From NCBI GenBank assembly GCA_024958715.1, contig JANWUS010000007.1:1-37858 (forward strand): a stretch of DNA of 37,858 nt, read 5' to 3'. Positions 7,504-14,328 of this stretch are shown here, one piece after another (within the stretch, counting starts at the first letter, position 1; every line of letters starts with the position of its first letter). The notes under the pieces were generated by a model. The model made no database searches. It was given only the letters and a program-made list of their open reading frames with translations, and was not told the origin of the DNA. The DNA is from Cyanobium sp. FGCU52 (lineage in GTDB: Bacteria; Cyanobacteriota; Cyanobacteriia; PCC-6307; Cyanobiaceae). Position numbers and translations under genes: made by a program.

Positions 7504-8337
7504 TCAGAGGAGCTCGTCCATCACCGCCAGCACCGCCTCGGCGCCGGGTTCCCCCTGCCCCTGCTCCACCAGGCCCCGCAGGGCGATCAGCTTGAGGCTG
7601 TTCTCGGCCAGGGTGCCACGGATCGGCTCAAGCGCCGGCCTCCAGCCCACCGCCCCCAGATCCATCAGAGCCGCCCGCCGCACCTGCAGCTGGGGATGCA
7701 GGAGCAGCTCGAGCAGGCTCTCCCCCCAGCGCCGCTCGCCGGTGAGCTGCAGCAGGGCGCGGGCCGCGGCCGCCCGGATGATCGGCCGCTCATGGTCGTG
7801 GAAGGGAACGATCACCTCCACCACGGCGGGGCGAGGGCTGCCGATGTCGCCGAGGGCCTCGATCAGGGCCTCGCAGGGTTCCCGCAGTTTCGGGCTGTTC
7901 TCCCGTGGGGCCCCGGCCCCTTGCGGTCCACTGGCCAGCCGGGCGCAGAGCGGCTCCACCGCCTCCTCGGCCCGCAGCTGCCCCAGCGCCCGGGCGGCCG
8001 CTTCCCGCAGGCCGTCATCCTCGTCCTCGAGGGCTGCCAGCAGGTCGGGGATCGCTTCCGGCCGGCCCAGCTTGCCGAGGGCACGGGCCGCATTGCGGGC
8101 TACGGCATTGGTGCCCACGCCGATGCTGGGATCCTCGGGCTGGCGCTGGCGCAGGGCCGTGCACAGCAGGGGCACAGCCTCGGGATGGCTGCTGCGCATC
8201 CGGCCCAGCCACCAGGCGGCGTAGTACTGCAGCGAGAGGTCCTCGCTCTGGCGCAGACGGCGCAGGGCCTCTGCCTCGCTGATCGGCTCTCCGGCCCCGG
8301 TCAGCGGGATCGAGGCATCGGCATCGGAGGGGGCCAT
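7504..8337 (-). CDS. cpcE: Phycocyanin alpha-subunit phycocyanobilin lyase, CpcE subunit
   Basis: This is the larger partner of the CpcE/CpcF alpha-phycocyanin lyase, 277 aa and made of HEAT-like repeats. Segments such as LSLQYYAAWWLGRMR (near the N terminus), VARNAARALGKLGRPEAIPDLLAALEDEDDGLREAAARALG and RPIIRAAAARALLQL show the expected alternating helices. The ATG at 8337 is chosen over a TTG at 8352. It lies after the cpcA terminator (8417-8444) on the same strand, so expression needs read-through or a separate start in the 8338-8416 gap. This is a usual way to keep lyase levels far below phycocyanin. Confidence 0.94.
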   Translation of the reverse strand: MAPSDADASIPLTGAGEPISEAEALRRLRQSEDLSLQYYAAWWLGRMRSSHPEAVPLLCTALRQRQPEDPSIGVGTNAVARNAARALGKLGRPEAIPDLLAALEDEDDGLREAAARALGQLRAEEAVEPLCARLASGPQGAGAPRENSPKLREPCEALIEALGDIGSPRPAVVEVIVPFHDHERPIIRAAAARALLQLTGERRWGESLLELLLHPQLQVRRAALMDLGAVGWRPALEPIRGTLAENSLKLIALRGLVEQGQGEPGAEAVLAVMDELL

Positions 8338-8416
8338 GGCCCGGTGCAACAAGCGTGGCCACCGATCGTGCCACCGCGCCCCATGCCATCCGTGCGTTGA
8401 GGGGAGGGAGCGTCAC

Positions 8417-8444
8417 AAAAAAAGGGCCCCTGTGGGGGGCCCTT
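8417..8444 (-). terminator. Terminator of cpcBA, copy near cpcE
   Basis: On the minus strand AAGGGCCCC and GGGGCCCT form a GC-rich stem with a short loop, followed by a run of seven T. It lies 23 bases after the cpcA stop and precedes cpcE. Confidence 0.85.
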
Positions 8445-8467
8445 GAAGGATCGACGGAGATCGAGGC

Positions 8468-8956
8468 TCAGGAGAGAGCGTTGATGGCGTAGTCGATGTA
8501 GTTGTTGGCGATGACGCCAGGGTCGCCGGCGATGCCGTGGTTGGCCTTGATGTAGTTGAGGGCCTCGACGTACCAGGAGGGGGAGAGGTCGAAGGCGCGG
8601 TTGATCTCGTCGAGACCGGCGATCAGGTACTCGTCGAGGGGGCCGGTGCCACCAGCCACCAGGGAGTAGGTGATGTGACGGAGGTAGTAACCGATGTCAC
8701 GGGCGCACTTGGCCTTGCCGCGGGCGTCGGAGGCGAAGTTGGCACCCTGCTGCTGGGTGGTGTAGGGATACTTGTTGTAGACGGCCTGGGCAGCGCCGTT
8801 GACGAGCTCGTCGGCCTTGGCGGTGAGGGCCTTGGCAGCCTCAAGGGCGTTCTTGGCGCGCTCGAAGCGACCGAAGGCAGCGTTCAGCTCGGTGTTGGAG
8901 AGAAAGCGGCCCTGGGAATCGGCGGCTGCGACGGCCTCGGTGAGGGGGGTCTTCAT
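8468..8956 (-). CDS. cpcA: C-phycocyanin alpha subunit, copy near cpcE
   Basis: This 162-aa phycobiliprotein is the light-harvesting alpha subunit of the rods, carrying one phycocyanobilin on Cys84 (KCARDIGYY, the substrate site of CpcE/F). The N terminus [19 protein letters not shown] and the C-terminal [10 protein letters not shown] are typical of CpcA. A single chromophore Cys and no second bilin site indicate plain C-phycocyanin. The start at 8956 is the family start; an upstream in-frame extension to 9109 reads into cpcB in another frame. It follows cpcB by 40 bases. The protein is identical to that of the copy at 11010-11498. Confidence 0.98.
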   Translation of the reverse strand: MKTPLTEAVAAADSQGRFLSNTELNAAFGRFERAKNALEAAKALTAKADELVNGAAQAVYNKYPYTTQQQGANFASDARGKAKCARDIGYYLRHITYSLVAGGTGPLDEYLIAGLDEINRAFDLSPSWYVEALNYIKANHGIAGDPGVIANNYIDYAINALS

Positions 8957-8996
8957 GAGAGTGGAGTGAAGTAAGTGGAACCGAAGGGAGTCGCGA

Positions 8997-9515
8997 TCAG
9001 GCGACGGCGGCAGCGGCGCGATCGAAGTAGGTGCCGATTTCGGACAGCAGGGCGGAGCAGTCACCGGGGGTGATGCCGTTGCGATCGTTGACGATCGCAA
9101 CGGCTGCATCCTTCATCTTGCGGATGCCTTCAGCCACGGAAGCGCCGGGGACGCCGAGGGCCAGGTAGGTTTCGCGAAGGCCGTTGAGGCAGCGGTCCTC
9201 GAGCACCGAAGCGTCACCGGTGAAGGTGGCGTAGGTGATGTAGCGGAGAACGATCTCCATGTCGCGCAGGCAGGCGGCCATGCGGCGATGGGTGTAGGCG
9301 TTGCCGCCGGGGGCGATCAGAGCGGGCTGCTGCTCGAAGAGTTCGCGAGCGGCGTTGGTGACGATCTTGGAAGCGTTGGAGGTGATGCGGTTCACCGCAT
9401 CCATGCGCTTGAAGCTGTCAGCGACAACCGACGACAGAGCGTCGATCTGACCAGCGTTGAGGAATTCGCCGCGGGCATCAGCCTGCGCAACGACCTTGGT
9501 GAAGGCGTCGAACAT
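8997..9515 (-). CDS. cpcB: C-phycocyanin beta subunit, copy near cpcE
   Basis: This 172-aa beta subunit of phycocyanin has both bilin cysteines: Cys82 (MAACLRDM) and Cys153 (GDCSALLSE), the latter the target of CpcT-type lyases. Asn72 in the GGNAY segment is the residue methylated by CpcM in this family. A clear ribosome-binding site, AGGAG, lies eight bases before the ATG, and this leader is shared with the other copy. It is first in a two-gene cpcB-cpcA unit closed by a terminator. The protein is identical to that at 11539-12057. An 11-base inverted repeat (9078-9101) lies in the coding region. Confidence 0.98.
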   Translation of the reverse strand: MFDAFTKVVAQADARGEFLNAGQIDALSSVVADSFKRMDAVNRITSNASKIVTNAARELFEQQPALIAPGGNAYTHRRMAACLRDMEIVLRYITYATFTGDASVLEDRCLNGLRETYLALGVPGASVAEGIRKMKDAAVAIVNDRNGITPGDCSALLSEIGTYFDRAAAAVA

Positions 9516-9814
9516 TGATTAGCTCCTGTTCTCGACGGACGTCGTCGGAGTGGGTGGGTAAGGGGGTGAGATCATCCAGGGAAGCTGATGCACGGCTTTC
9601 GATCCATCACGTGGATGAGAATGGAAGAAAGCCTCTATTCAGCTCAATCCCGGAAAGACTCGGGTGCGCTCGTTTGCCGAGCACCGCGATATTCTGGAAG
9701 AGATTCCCCCGGCTTAGCCTGAGCTTCACAAAGGGTCACTTGATGTGTGGAGCGTATCCCGGGCCGGCTTGAACTTCTGTGCCCCAGCGAACCATTTGAC
9801 TCGCTGCCATGAAC
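9516..9814 (-). promoter_or_regulatory. cpcB: Upstream region of the cpcBA copy near cpcE
   Basis: About 300 bases without a gene lie between the second cpcC terminator and cpcB. The first 51 bases next to cpcB match the other copy (ribosome-binding site included). Beyond 9566 the sequence is unrelated to that upstream of the other copy, and is more AT-rich around 9590-9660 and 9690-9740. A promoter must lie here if this copy is transcribed on its own, but I cannot point to a convincing -10/-35 pair. Confidence 0.45.
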
Positions 9815-9839
9815 AAAGCCCGGCAGCGAACCGCCGGGC
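9815..9839 (-). terminator. Probable terminator of the second cpcC
   Basis: On the minus strand GCCCGGC, an eight-base loop and GCCGGGC are followed by TTTGTT. It lies 68 bases after the stop of the cpcC gene at 9908. The T-run is short, so read-through is possible. Confidence 0.55.
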
Positions 9840-9907
9840 CGATGGCAACGGGAAGGGAGGAGCTTCGCTTCTCCCTTCTGGAAGCTGGAGGTCGGGAGGC
9901 TGGGAGC

Positions 9908-10759
9908 TCAGTTCACCGGGGTGACGCTGGCCACCCGACCGCCCTGGCGGTGGATGCTCTGCTGAGCTTCCAGCAGCTTGTCGAACGGCACGAAGCGCAC
10001 GGTGTTGCTGCGCTTGTGCAGGCGGTAGTTGTTGAGGCCACTCACTTCCACACGATAGACGCGCGCCTTCTGACCGATCCCCTGGGCCATCTGGGTGATC
10101 GAACTGGCGGCGATGTTCGCCGGCTGCACCGAGGAGGCACCAGCGGCCGGGCTCACCACCGGAACGGCCCGGTTCTGGTGAAGCGCTGGGCCCAGGCGGA
10201 AGTTGGTGCCCGCACTGTCACCTTTCACCGAGGCGGCGGCCCCACGCGCGAGCTGCATCAGCCAGGAGAACTGACGCCCCTGTTGGCCGGAGGAGTAATC
10301 CCAGCCATGCAGATAAGGCACCACCTCTTCACCGAAACGCTGCTGATACTCGTCGCTGTCGATGTAGGAATCGATCTCGGCGTCGTAGCCCTGTTCCTGG
10401 AGGATGGTGAAGTGGTGCAGCATCTCGGCCTTGTTCTGGGGCGCGCGACCCAGCAGATGCTTGAAGTTGAGTTCGATGAAGTGATAGGGGTTGCAGTTCT
10501 CGAAGAATCGCGACCTGTACAGCCCGCTCTTGGCCACCATCCGCACCAGTTCCCTCACGCTGAGATAGCCGTTGCGGAACAGGGATTCGGCCCCATCCAG
10601 GCGCTCGCTCTCCATCACATACTGATGGCCCAGCACCTGGCGATAGACGGCGCGGATGATGACGCTCTTGTCCTGGTCGGACGCATTCGACCAGTTCTCC
10701 TTGTTGCGGTCATTGGCGAACCGCTCGATGCCCAGGTAGGGCGCGTTGACCAGAGTCAT
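9908..10759 (-). CDS. cpcC: Phycobilisome rod linker, second CpcC
   Basis: This 283-aa rod linker holds phycocyanin hexamers together in peripheral rods. A PBS-linker domain spans about 15-150 (VIIRAVYRQVLGHQYV, NPYHFIELNFKHLLGRAPQNKAE in two parts, EIDSYIDSDEYQQRFGE). A CpcD-like domain ends the protein (about 225-283, ARVYRVEVSGLNNYRLHKRS). It is a paralog of the protein at 12744-13589 with clear differences, mainly in the linker between domains and the N-terminal third (for example VMESERLDGAESLFRNG here). The start at 10759 (MTLVNAPYLG) matches the paralog. It lies between the two cpcBA copies. Two CpcC types imply rods of at least two or three hexamers, one linker being proximal and the other distal; which is which cannot be told here. 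Confidence 0.95.
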   Translation of the reverse strand: MTLVNAPYLGIERFANDRNKENWSNASDQDKSVIIRAVYRQVLGHQYVMESERLDGAESLFRNGYLSVRELVRMVAKSGLYRSRFFENCNPYHFIELNFKHLLGRAPQNKAEMLHHFTILQEQGYDAEIDSYIDSDEYQQRFGEEVVPYLHGWDYSSGQQGRQFSWLMQLARGAAASVKGDSAGTNFRLGPALHQNRAVPVVSPAAGASSVQPANIAASSITQMAQGIGQKARVYRVEVSGLNNYRLHKRSNTVRFVPFDKLLEAQQSIHRQGGRVASVTPVN

Positions 10760-10940
10760 GGGAAGGCAGGCCTGAAGGGAGTGGGCTGCACGCATGCCGG
10801 TGCACACCGGATCGATCGTATGCCGGTCTTGTCAAGTCTCAGCCGCGGCCTGTGTTGATCGTTACAGCGCTCAAGATCAGGCTGCAGCTCAAGAACTCCG
10901 TGGGAATGATGGTCCGCCGCGGCCCGTGCATTCCGGGAGC
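10760..10940 (-). promoter_or_regulatory. cpcC: Upstream region of the second cpcC
   Basis: This gap lies between the cpcA terminator and cpcC. It holds ATCGTTACA (10858-10866; TGTAACGAT as read toward cpcC), 99 bases before the start codon. The same nine bases sit 119 bases before the other cpcC gene. It resembles a half-site of the GTTACA-type element bound by the response regulator RpaB in cyanobacteria. Confidence 0.4.
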
Positions 10941-10959
10941 TGAGGGGAGGGAGCGTCAC

Positions 10960-10986
10960 AAAAAAAGGGCCCCTGTGAGGGGCCCT
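10960..10986 (-). terminator. Terminator of cpcBA, copy near cpcD
   Basis: An AGGGCCCC and GGGGCCCT stem with a five-base loop is followed on the minus strand by a run of seven T. It is the same hairpin as after the other cpcA, differing only in the loop and one T at the base. Confidence 0.85.
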
Positions 10987-11009
10987 GAAGGATCGACGGA
11001 GATCGAGGC

Positions 11010-11498
11010 TCAGGAGAGAGCGTTGATGGCGTAGTCGATGTAGTTGTTGGCGATGACGCCAGGGTCGCCGGCGATGCCGTGGTTGGCCTTGATGTAGTTG
11101 AGGGCCTCGACGTACCAGGAGGGGGAGAGGTCGAAGGCGCGGTTGATCTCGTCGAGACCGGCGATCAGGTACTCGTCGAGGGGGCCGGTGCCACCAGCCA
11201 CCAGGGAGTAGGTGATGTGACGGAGGTAGTAACCGATGTCACGGGCGCACTTGGCCTTGCCGCGGGCGTCGGAGGCGAAGTTGGCACCCTGCTGCTGGGT
11301 GGTGTAGGGATACTTGTTGTAGACGGCCTGGGCAGCGCCGTTGACGAGCTCGTCGGCCTTGGCGGTGAGGGCCTTGGCAGCCTCAAGGGCGTTCTTGGCG
11401 CGCTCGAAGCGACCGAAGGCAGCGTTCAGCTCGGTGTTGGAGAGAAAGCGGCCCTGGGAATCGGCGGCTGCGACGGCCTCGGTGAGGGGGGTCTTCAT
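11010..11498 (-). CDS. cpcA: C-phycocyanin alpha subunit, copy near cpcD
   Basis: This encodes the same 162-aa protein as 8468-8956, with the single bilin Cys84 in KCARDIGYY. It follows cpcB by 40 bases and ends at its own terminator. Since the two copies give the same protein, the duplication changes dose and timing of expression, not pigment type. It lies downstream of the cpcC-cpcD block and upstream of the second cpcC. Confidence 0.98.
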   Translation of the reverse strand: MKTPLTEAVAAADSQGRFLSNTELNAAFGRFERAKNALEAAKALTAKADELVNGAAQAVYNKYPYTTQQQGANFASDARGKAKCARDIGYYLRHITYSLVAGGTGPLDEYLIAGLDEINRAFDLSPSWYVEALNYIKANHGIAGDPGVIANNYIDYAINALS

Positions 11499-11538
11499 GA
11501 GAGTGGAGTGAAGTAAGTGGAACCGAAGGGAGTCGCGA

Positions 11539-12057
11539 TCAGGCGACGGCGGCAGCGGCGCGATCGAAGTAGGTGCCGATTTCGGACAGCAGGGCGGAGC
11601 AGTCACCGGGGGTGATGCCGTTGCGATCGTTGACGATCGCAACGGCTGCATCCTTCATCTTGCGGATGCCTTCAGCCACGGAAGCGCCGGGGACGCCGAG
11701 GGCCAGGTAGGTTTCGCGAAGGCCGTTGAGGCAGCGGTCCTCGAGCACCGAAGCGTCACCGGTGAAGGTGGCGTAGGTGATGTAGCGGAGAACGATCTCC
11801 ATGTCGCGCAGGCAGGCGGCCATGCGGCGATGGGTGTAGGCGTTGCCGCCGGGGGCGATCAGAGCGGGCTGCTGCTCGAAGAGTTCGCGAGCGGCGTTGG
11901 TGACGATCTTGGAAGCGTTGGAGGTGATGCGGTTCACCGCATCCATGCGCTTGAAGCTGTCAGCGACAACCGACGACAGAGCGTCGATCTGACCAGCGTT
12001 GAGGAATTCGCCGCGGGCATCAGCCTGCGCAACGACCTTGGTGAAGGCGTCGAACAT
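11539..12057 (-). CDS. cpcB: C-phycocyanin beta subunit, copy near cpcD
   Basis: This encodes the same 172-aa protein as 8997-9515, with bilin sites Cys82 and Cys153 and Asn72 for methylation. The leader for 50 bases (AGGAG ribosome-binding site) is shared with the other copy apart from one extra G. Beyond that its upstream region is different, and it is separated from cpcD by a terminator. It therefore has its own promoter, very likely a strong one. Confidence 0.98.
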   Translation of the reverse strand: MFDAFTKVVAQADARGEFLNAGQIDALSSVVADSFKRMDAVNRITSNASKIVTNAARELFEQQPALIAPGGNAYTHRRMAACLRDMEIVLRYITYATFTGDASVLEDRCLNGLRETYLALGVPGASVAEGIRKMKDAAVAIVNDRNGITPGDCSALLSEIGTYFDRAAAAVA

Positions 12058-12346
12058 TGATTAGCTCCTGTTCTCGACGGACGTCGTCGGGAGTGGGTGG
12101 GTAAGGGGGGAGAGCGTGGGAGATCACAGGCGGCACCCAGGGGGCCGGCAGTGGTTCCTGGCGTTCTCGGATCGGGGGGCGGTGGGAAGGGATCGGTTCG
12201 GACCCGCAAGGGCGGAACCGGTGAACTTCCGGTGAACCACCTCCGCGACCCGACCATTGTTGGACCCCGCCCCCTGGCCCCGGATCCCCCCGTAACAAAC
12301 GGTCACTGCCCCAGTGTCTGACTGGGATGTTGGCCTGTGAGCCATG
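12058..12346 (-). promoter_or_regulatory. cpcB: Upstream region of the cpcBA copy near cpcD
   Basis: About 290 bases without a gene lie between the cpcD terminator and cpcB. Only the part up to 12109 matches the other cpcB upstream region. GTTACGG (minus strand, near 12293) is a possible weak relative of the GTTACA-type word seen before the cpcC genes. No reliable -10/-35 pair was recognised. A promoter is expected because a terminator closes the upstream unit. Confidence 0.45.
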
Positions 12347-12371
12347 AAAAAAGGCCCTGCTGGAGGGCCTT
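12347..12371 (-). terminator. Terminator of cpcC-cpcD
   Basis: On the minus strand AAGGCCCT and AGGGCCTT flank a five-base loop and lead into a T-run. It follows cpcD by 88 bases and separates cpcC-cpcD from cpcBA. Nothing else is seen in 12372-12459. Confidence 0.8.
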
Positions 12372-12459
12372 GGCAGAACCACCGATCAATGCCGCGGACG
12401 GCCTGATCAGGAGGGTGCCTGATCGGCAGGGTGGGGTGATGGCTGCCCGGTGGCAGGAC

Positions 12460-12705
12460 CTACTTCTTGTGGGCCTTCTTGCGGGGCTCGGTGGCCTCAC
12501 TGGTGGTTCCGGTGACGGCCACGCCGGTGACCTTGCCCCCCAGGCGATGGACGAGGCGCAGGGTCTCGTTCATGCGCGTGAAGGGAACCTTCATCACGGT
12601 GTCGGCGGTGCGCACGTAATCGTTCTGGGCCAGGCCCGTCACCGAGATGGTGACCTGACGATCACTGCTGAAGCTGGTGCCACGGGTGCCTGCGGAAACC
12701 TTCAT
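12460..12705 (-). CDS. cpcD: Phycobilisome rod-capping linker CpcD
   Basis: This 81-aa cap linker sits at the distal end of the rods and stops their growth. The single CpcD domain (about 15-70) shows VTISVTGLAQNDYVRTADTV and VPFTRMNETLRLVHRLGGKV, related to the C-terminal domain of CpcC. The tail is short, Thr/Glu-rich and ends in basic residues (KKAHKK). It lies 38 bases after cpcC on the same strand and closes a cpcC-cpcD unit with its own terminator. Confidence 0.94.
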   Translation of the reverse strand: MKVSAGTRGTSFSSDRQVTISVTGLAQNDYVRTADTVMKVPFTRMNETLRLVHRLGGKVTGVAVTGTTSEATEPRKKAHKK

Positions 12706-12743
12706 GGAATCGAAAGCGGTGGGATGGGAAACGAGGCCGAGGG

Positions 12744-13589
12744 TCAGTTGACGGGGGTGAGGCTGACCACGCGTCCGCCCTCGCGGTGGATCTGCTGCTG
12801 ATACTGCAGCAGCTTGTTGAAAGGGATGAAGCGCACGCGGTTGCTGCGCTTGTGCAGGCGGTAGTTGTTGAAGCCCGAGATCTCCACGCGGAACACCCGG
12901 CCCTCCTCACCGGCACCGACGCCTTGGCGGGTGATGCCATCGGCGGGCACGGCCCGGAAGGTGCTGCCCTTGGTGTTGGGGCTGACCACCGGCAGGGGCT
13001 TTTCGGCGTGGACGGCGGGATTCAGTCGCGACTGGGTCTTGAGGAGGTCGCCCCGGACGGAGGCGCCCACACCACGGGCCAGCTGCAGCATGTAGCCGAA
13101 CTGCAGGCCCTGCTGCCCCTTGGAGTAGCCGAAGCCATGGAGGTAGGGAACCTCCTCCTCACCAAAGCGGTTCTGGTACTCAGCGCTGTCGATGTAGGAA
13201 TCGATCTCGGCGTCGTAGCCCTGCTCCTGGAGGATCGTGAAGTGATGCAGCATCTCGGCCTTGTTCTGGGGCGCCCGGCCGAGCAGATGCTTGAAGTTCA
13301 GCTCGATGAAGCGGTAGGCGTTGCAGTTCTCGAAGAACTTGGCCCGGTACAGCCCGCTCTTGGCCACCTGGCGCACGAACTCCCGAACACTGAGGTAGCC
13401 GCGCTTGAACAGCGACTCGGGGCCCTCGAGGCGCTCGCTCGCCATGATGTACTGGTTGCCGAGAACCTGCTTGTAGACGGCACGGATCAGGGCCGCCTTG
13501 TCGTTCTCGGTGGCGTTGGACCAGTTTTCCTTGTTGCGATCGCTGGAGAAACGCTCGATGCCCAGGTAGGCAGCGTTGGCGAGTGTCAT
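12744..13589 (-). CDS. cpcC: Phycobilisome rod linker, first CpcC
   Basis: This 281-aa rod linker has an N-terminal PBS-linker domain (about 15-150, IRAVYKQVLGNQYI, NFKHLLGRAPQNKAEMLHHF, EIDSYIDSAEYQNRFGE) and a C-terminal CpcD-like domain (about 222-281, VFRVEISGFNNYRLHKRS, IPFNKLLQYQQQIHREGG). The start at 13589 (MTLANAAYLGIERF) is shared with the paralog at 9908-10759; the frame is open to 14150 but that part reads antisense into the next gene. It is the first gene of the cpcC-cpcD unit. Its upstream region carries ATCGTTACA, as does the other cpcC. Confidence 0.95.
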   Translation of the reverse strand: MTLANAAYLGIERFSSDRNKENWSNATENDKAALIRAVYKQVLGNQYIMASERLEGPESLFKRGYLSVREFVRQVAKSGLYRAKFFENCNAYRFIELNFKHLLGRAPQNKAEMLHHFTILQEQGYDAEIDSYIDSAEYQNRFGEEEVPYLHGFGYSKGQQGLQFGYMLQLARGVGASVRGDLLKTQSRLNPAVHAEKPLPVVSPNTKGSTFRAVPADGITRQGVGAGEEGRVFRVEISGFNNYRLHKRSNRVRFIPFNKLLQYQQQIHREGGRVVSLTPVN

Positions 13590-13850
13590 GGGCGTGAGGG
13601 CCTGTGAGGAAGCGGGAGAAGCCGGGCAGCGACAACGGGTTCGTGCGCACTGAGGCTGCAAGCCGGATCCTATGGGGCTGCCCGAGTGCTGCGCCCAGGC
13701 TTTCAGAATCGTTACATTTGTGGCCGCACGCTCGCTGCGATTTCCGCTAAGCGCATGCTCTCGGCATGATTCCCTGCCGCGAACCCCCTGGCCCCAGCCC
13801 CTGGCACGAAAGTCCAGCGCCGATACCATCCGCGCACTGCCTGTGATGCC
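13590..13850. promoter_or_regulatory. Divergent region, cpcC / coiled-coil gene
   Basis: The two genes are transcribed away from each other, so both promoters should be here. ATCGTTACA (13708-13716) continues into TTTG, giving GTTACATT, a good half-site for the RpaB-type HLR1 element; the second half-site is not clear. AT content rises around 13700-13770. Confidence 0.45.
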
Positions 13851-14282
13851 ATGGCATCCAACGACCTGCCCGCCGCGACAGCGGCGGATCCGACCGCCTG
13901 GCCAAGGCGACTCGCCGAGCAGCTGCGCACACTCTCCGAGATGGGCGAGACTCTGACCTATCGGTTGCTGGAACTCGAGGAGCGGCTTGCGGCCCAGGAA
14001 CTGAGGTTGGCTCCGCTTCTGGAGCGCCAGGGAGGCCTCGAAGCCGCCGCGGCGGAAGACATGGAACTGCGGCTGGGCGATACCGAGGAGAGGCTGGGGC
14101 GGATCGAGGCGGTGCTGAACGGAATGGAACGGCCGGGGGGTGCCCGCCACCTCCAGCCTCTCCAGCCCTCCGCCGCCCCGTTCTGCCTCTCCGGCCCCAT
14201 CCAGCAGGAGCGACGGCCGAGCGAGGAGGACCCCTTCCTCGAGGAGGAGGAGCAGCCCTTCATGGACGAGCTCCCGGCCTGA
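13851..14282 (+). CDS. Coiled-coil hypothetical protein in the phycobilisome cluster, 143 aa
   Basis: No family is recognised. A long helical stretch (about 20-92) is rich in Glu, Leu, Ala and Arg with heptad-like spacing (YRLLELEERLAAQELRLAP, LRLGDTEERLGRIEAVLNG), so a coiled coil is likely. The C-terminal third is Pro-rich and then strongly acidic (DPFLEEEEQPFMDELPA). There is no signal peptide or membrane segment. It is the only plus-strand gene between the two blocks of phycobilisome genes, divergent from cpcC and convergent with the cpcL-like gene, ending at a strong hairpin. A link to phycobilisomes is suggested by position only. Confidence 0.7.
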   Translation: MASNDLPAATAADPTAWPRRLAEQLRTLSEMGETLTYRLLELEERLAAQELRLAPLLERQGGLEAAAAEDMELRLGDTEERLGRIEAVLNGMERPGGARHLQPLQPSAAPFCLSGPIQQERRPSEEDPFLEEEEQPFMDELPA

Positions 14283-14284
14283 GT

Positions 14285-14316
14285 CCCGGAACCCCTGCGC
14301 TCGCAGGGGTTCCGGG
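14285..14316. terminator. Strong hairpin between convergent genes
   Basis: CCCGGAACCCCTGC and GCAGGGGTTCCGGG form a perfect 14-pair stem around a GCTC loop, two bases after the stop of the coiled-coil gene and 12 bases before the stop of the cpcL-like gene. It has no long T-run but probably terminates both transcripts. Confidence 0.6.
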
Positions 14317-14328
14317 TTGGGCTCCGGC

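Larger units (their letters stand above)
8398..9566. repeat. Direct repeat carrying cpcBA, copy near cpcE
   Basis: This is one of two direct repeats of about 1.17 kb (the other is 10941-12109). It covers the terminator, cpcA, the 40-base spacer, cpcB and about 50 bases of leader. Reading the two side by side, I found differences only at the terminator (an extra T and a G/A change in the loop region) and one extra G in the leader of the other copy. The coding DNA looks identical. Outside these limits the copies share nothing obvious. No transposase or inverted ends were seen, so this is gene duplication kept uniform, not an insertion element. Confidence 0.9.
10941..12109. repeat. Direct repeat carrying cpcBA, copy near cpcD
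   Basis: This is the partner of 8398-9566, in the same orientation, and starts and ends at the same points: just beyond the cpcA terminator and about 50 bases upstream of cpcB. Identity over genes and spacer, together with abrupt loss of similarity at both ends, suggests recent duplication or continuing gene conversion. Confidence 0.9.

Noticed and set aside
8537-8974. Gly/Val-rich 145-codon frame opposite cpcA, present in both copies
   Set aside because: It is the reverse strand of cpcA; it is identical in the two copies only because the DNA is.
8398-12109. The 1.17-kb repeat as an insertion sequence or composite transposon
   Set aside because: No transposase, no terminal inverted repeats and no target duplication are seen; the repeat limits follow the cpcBA transcription unit.
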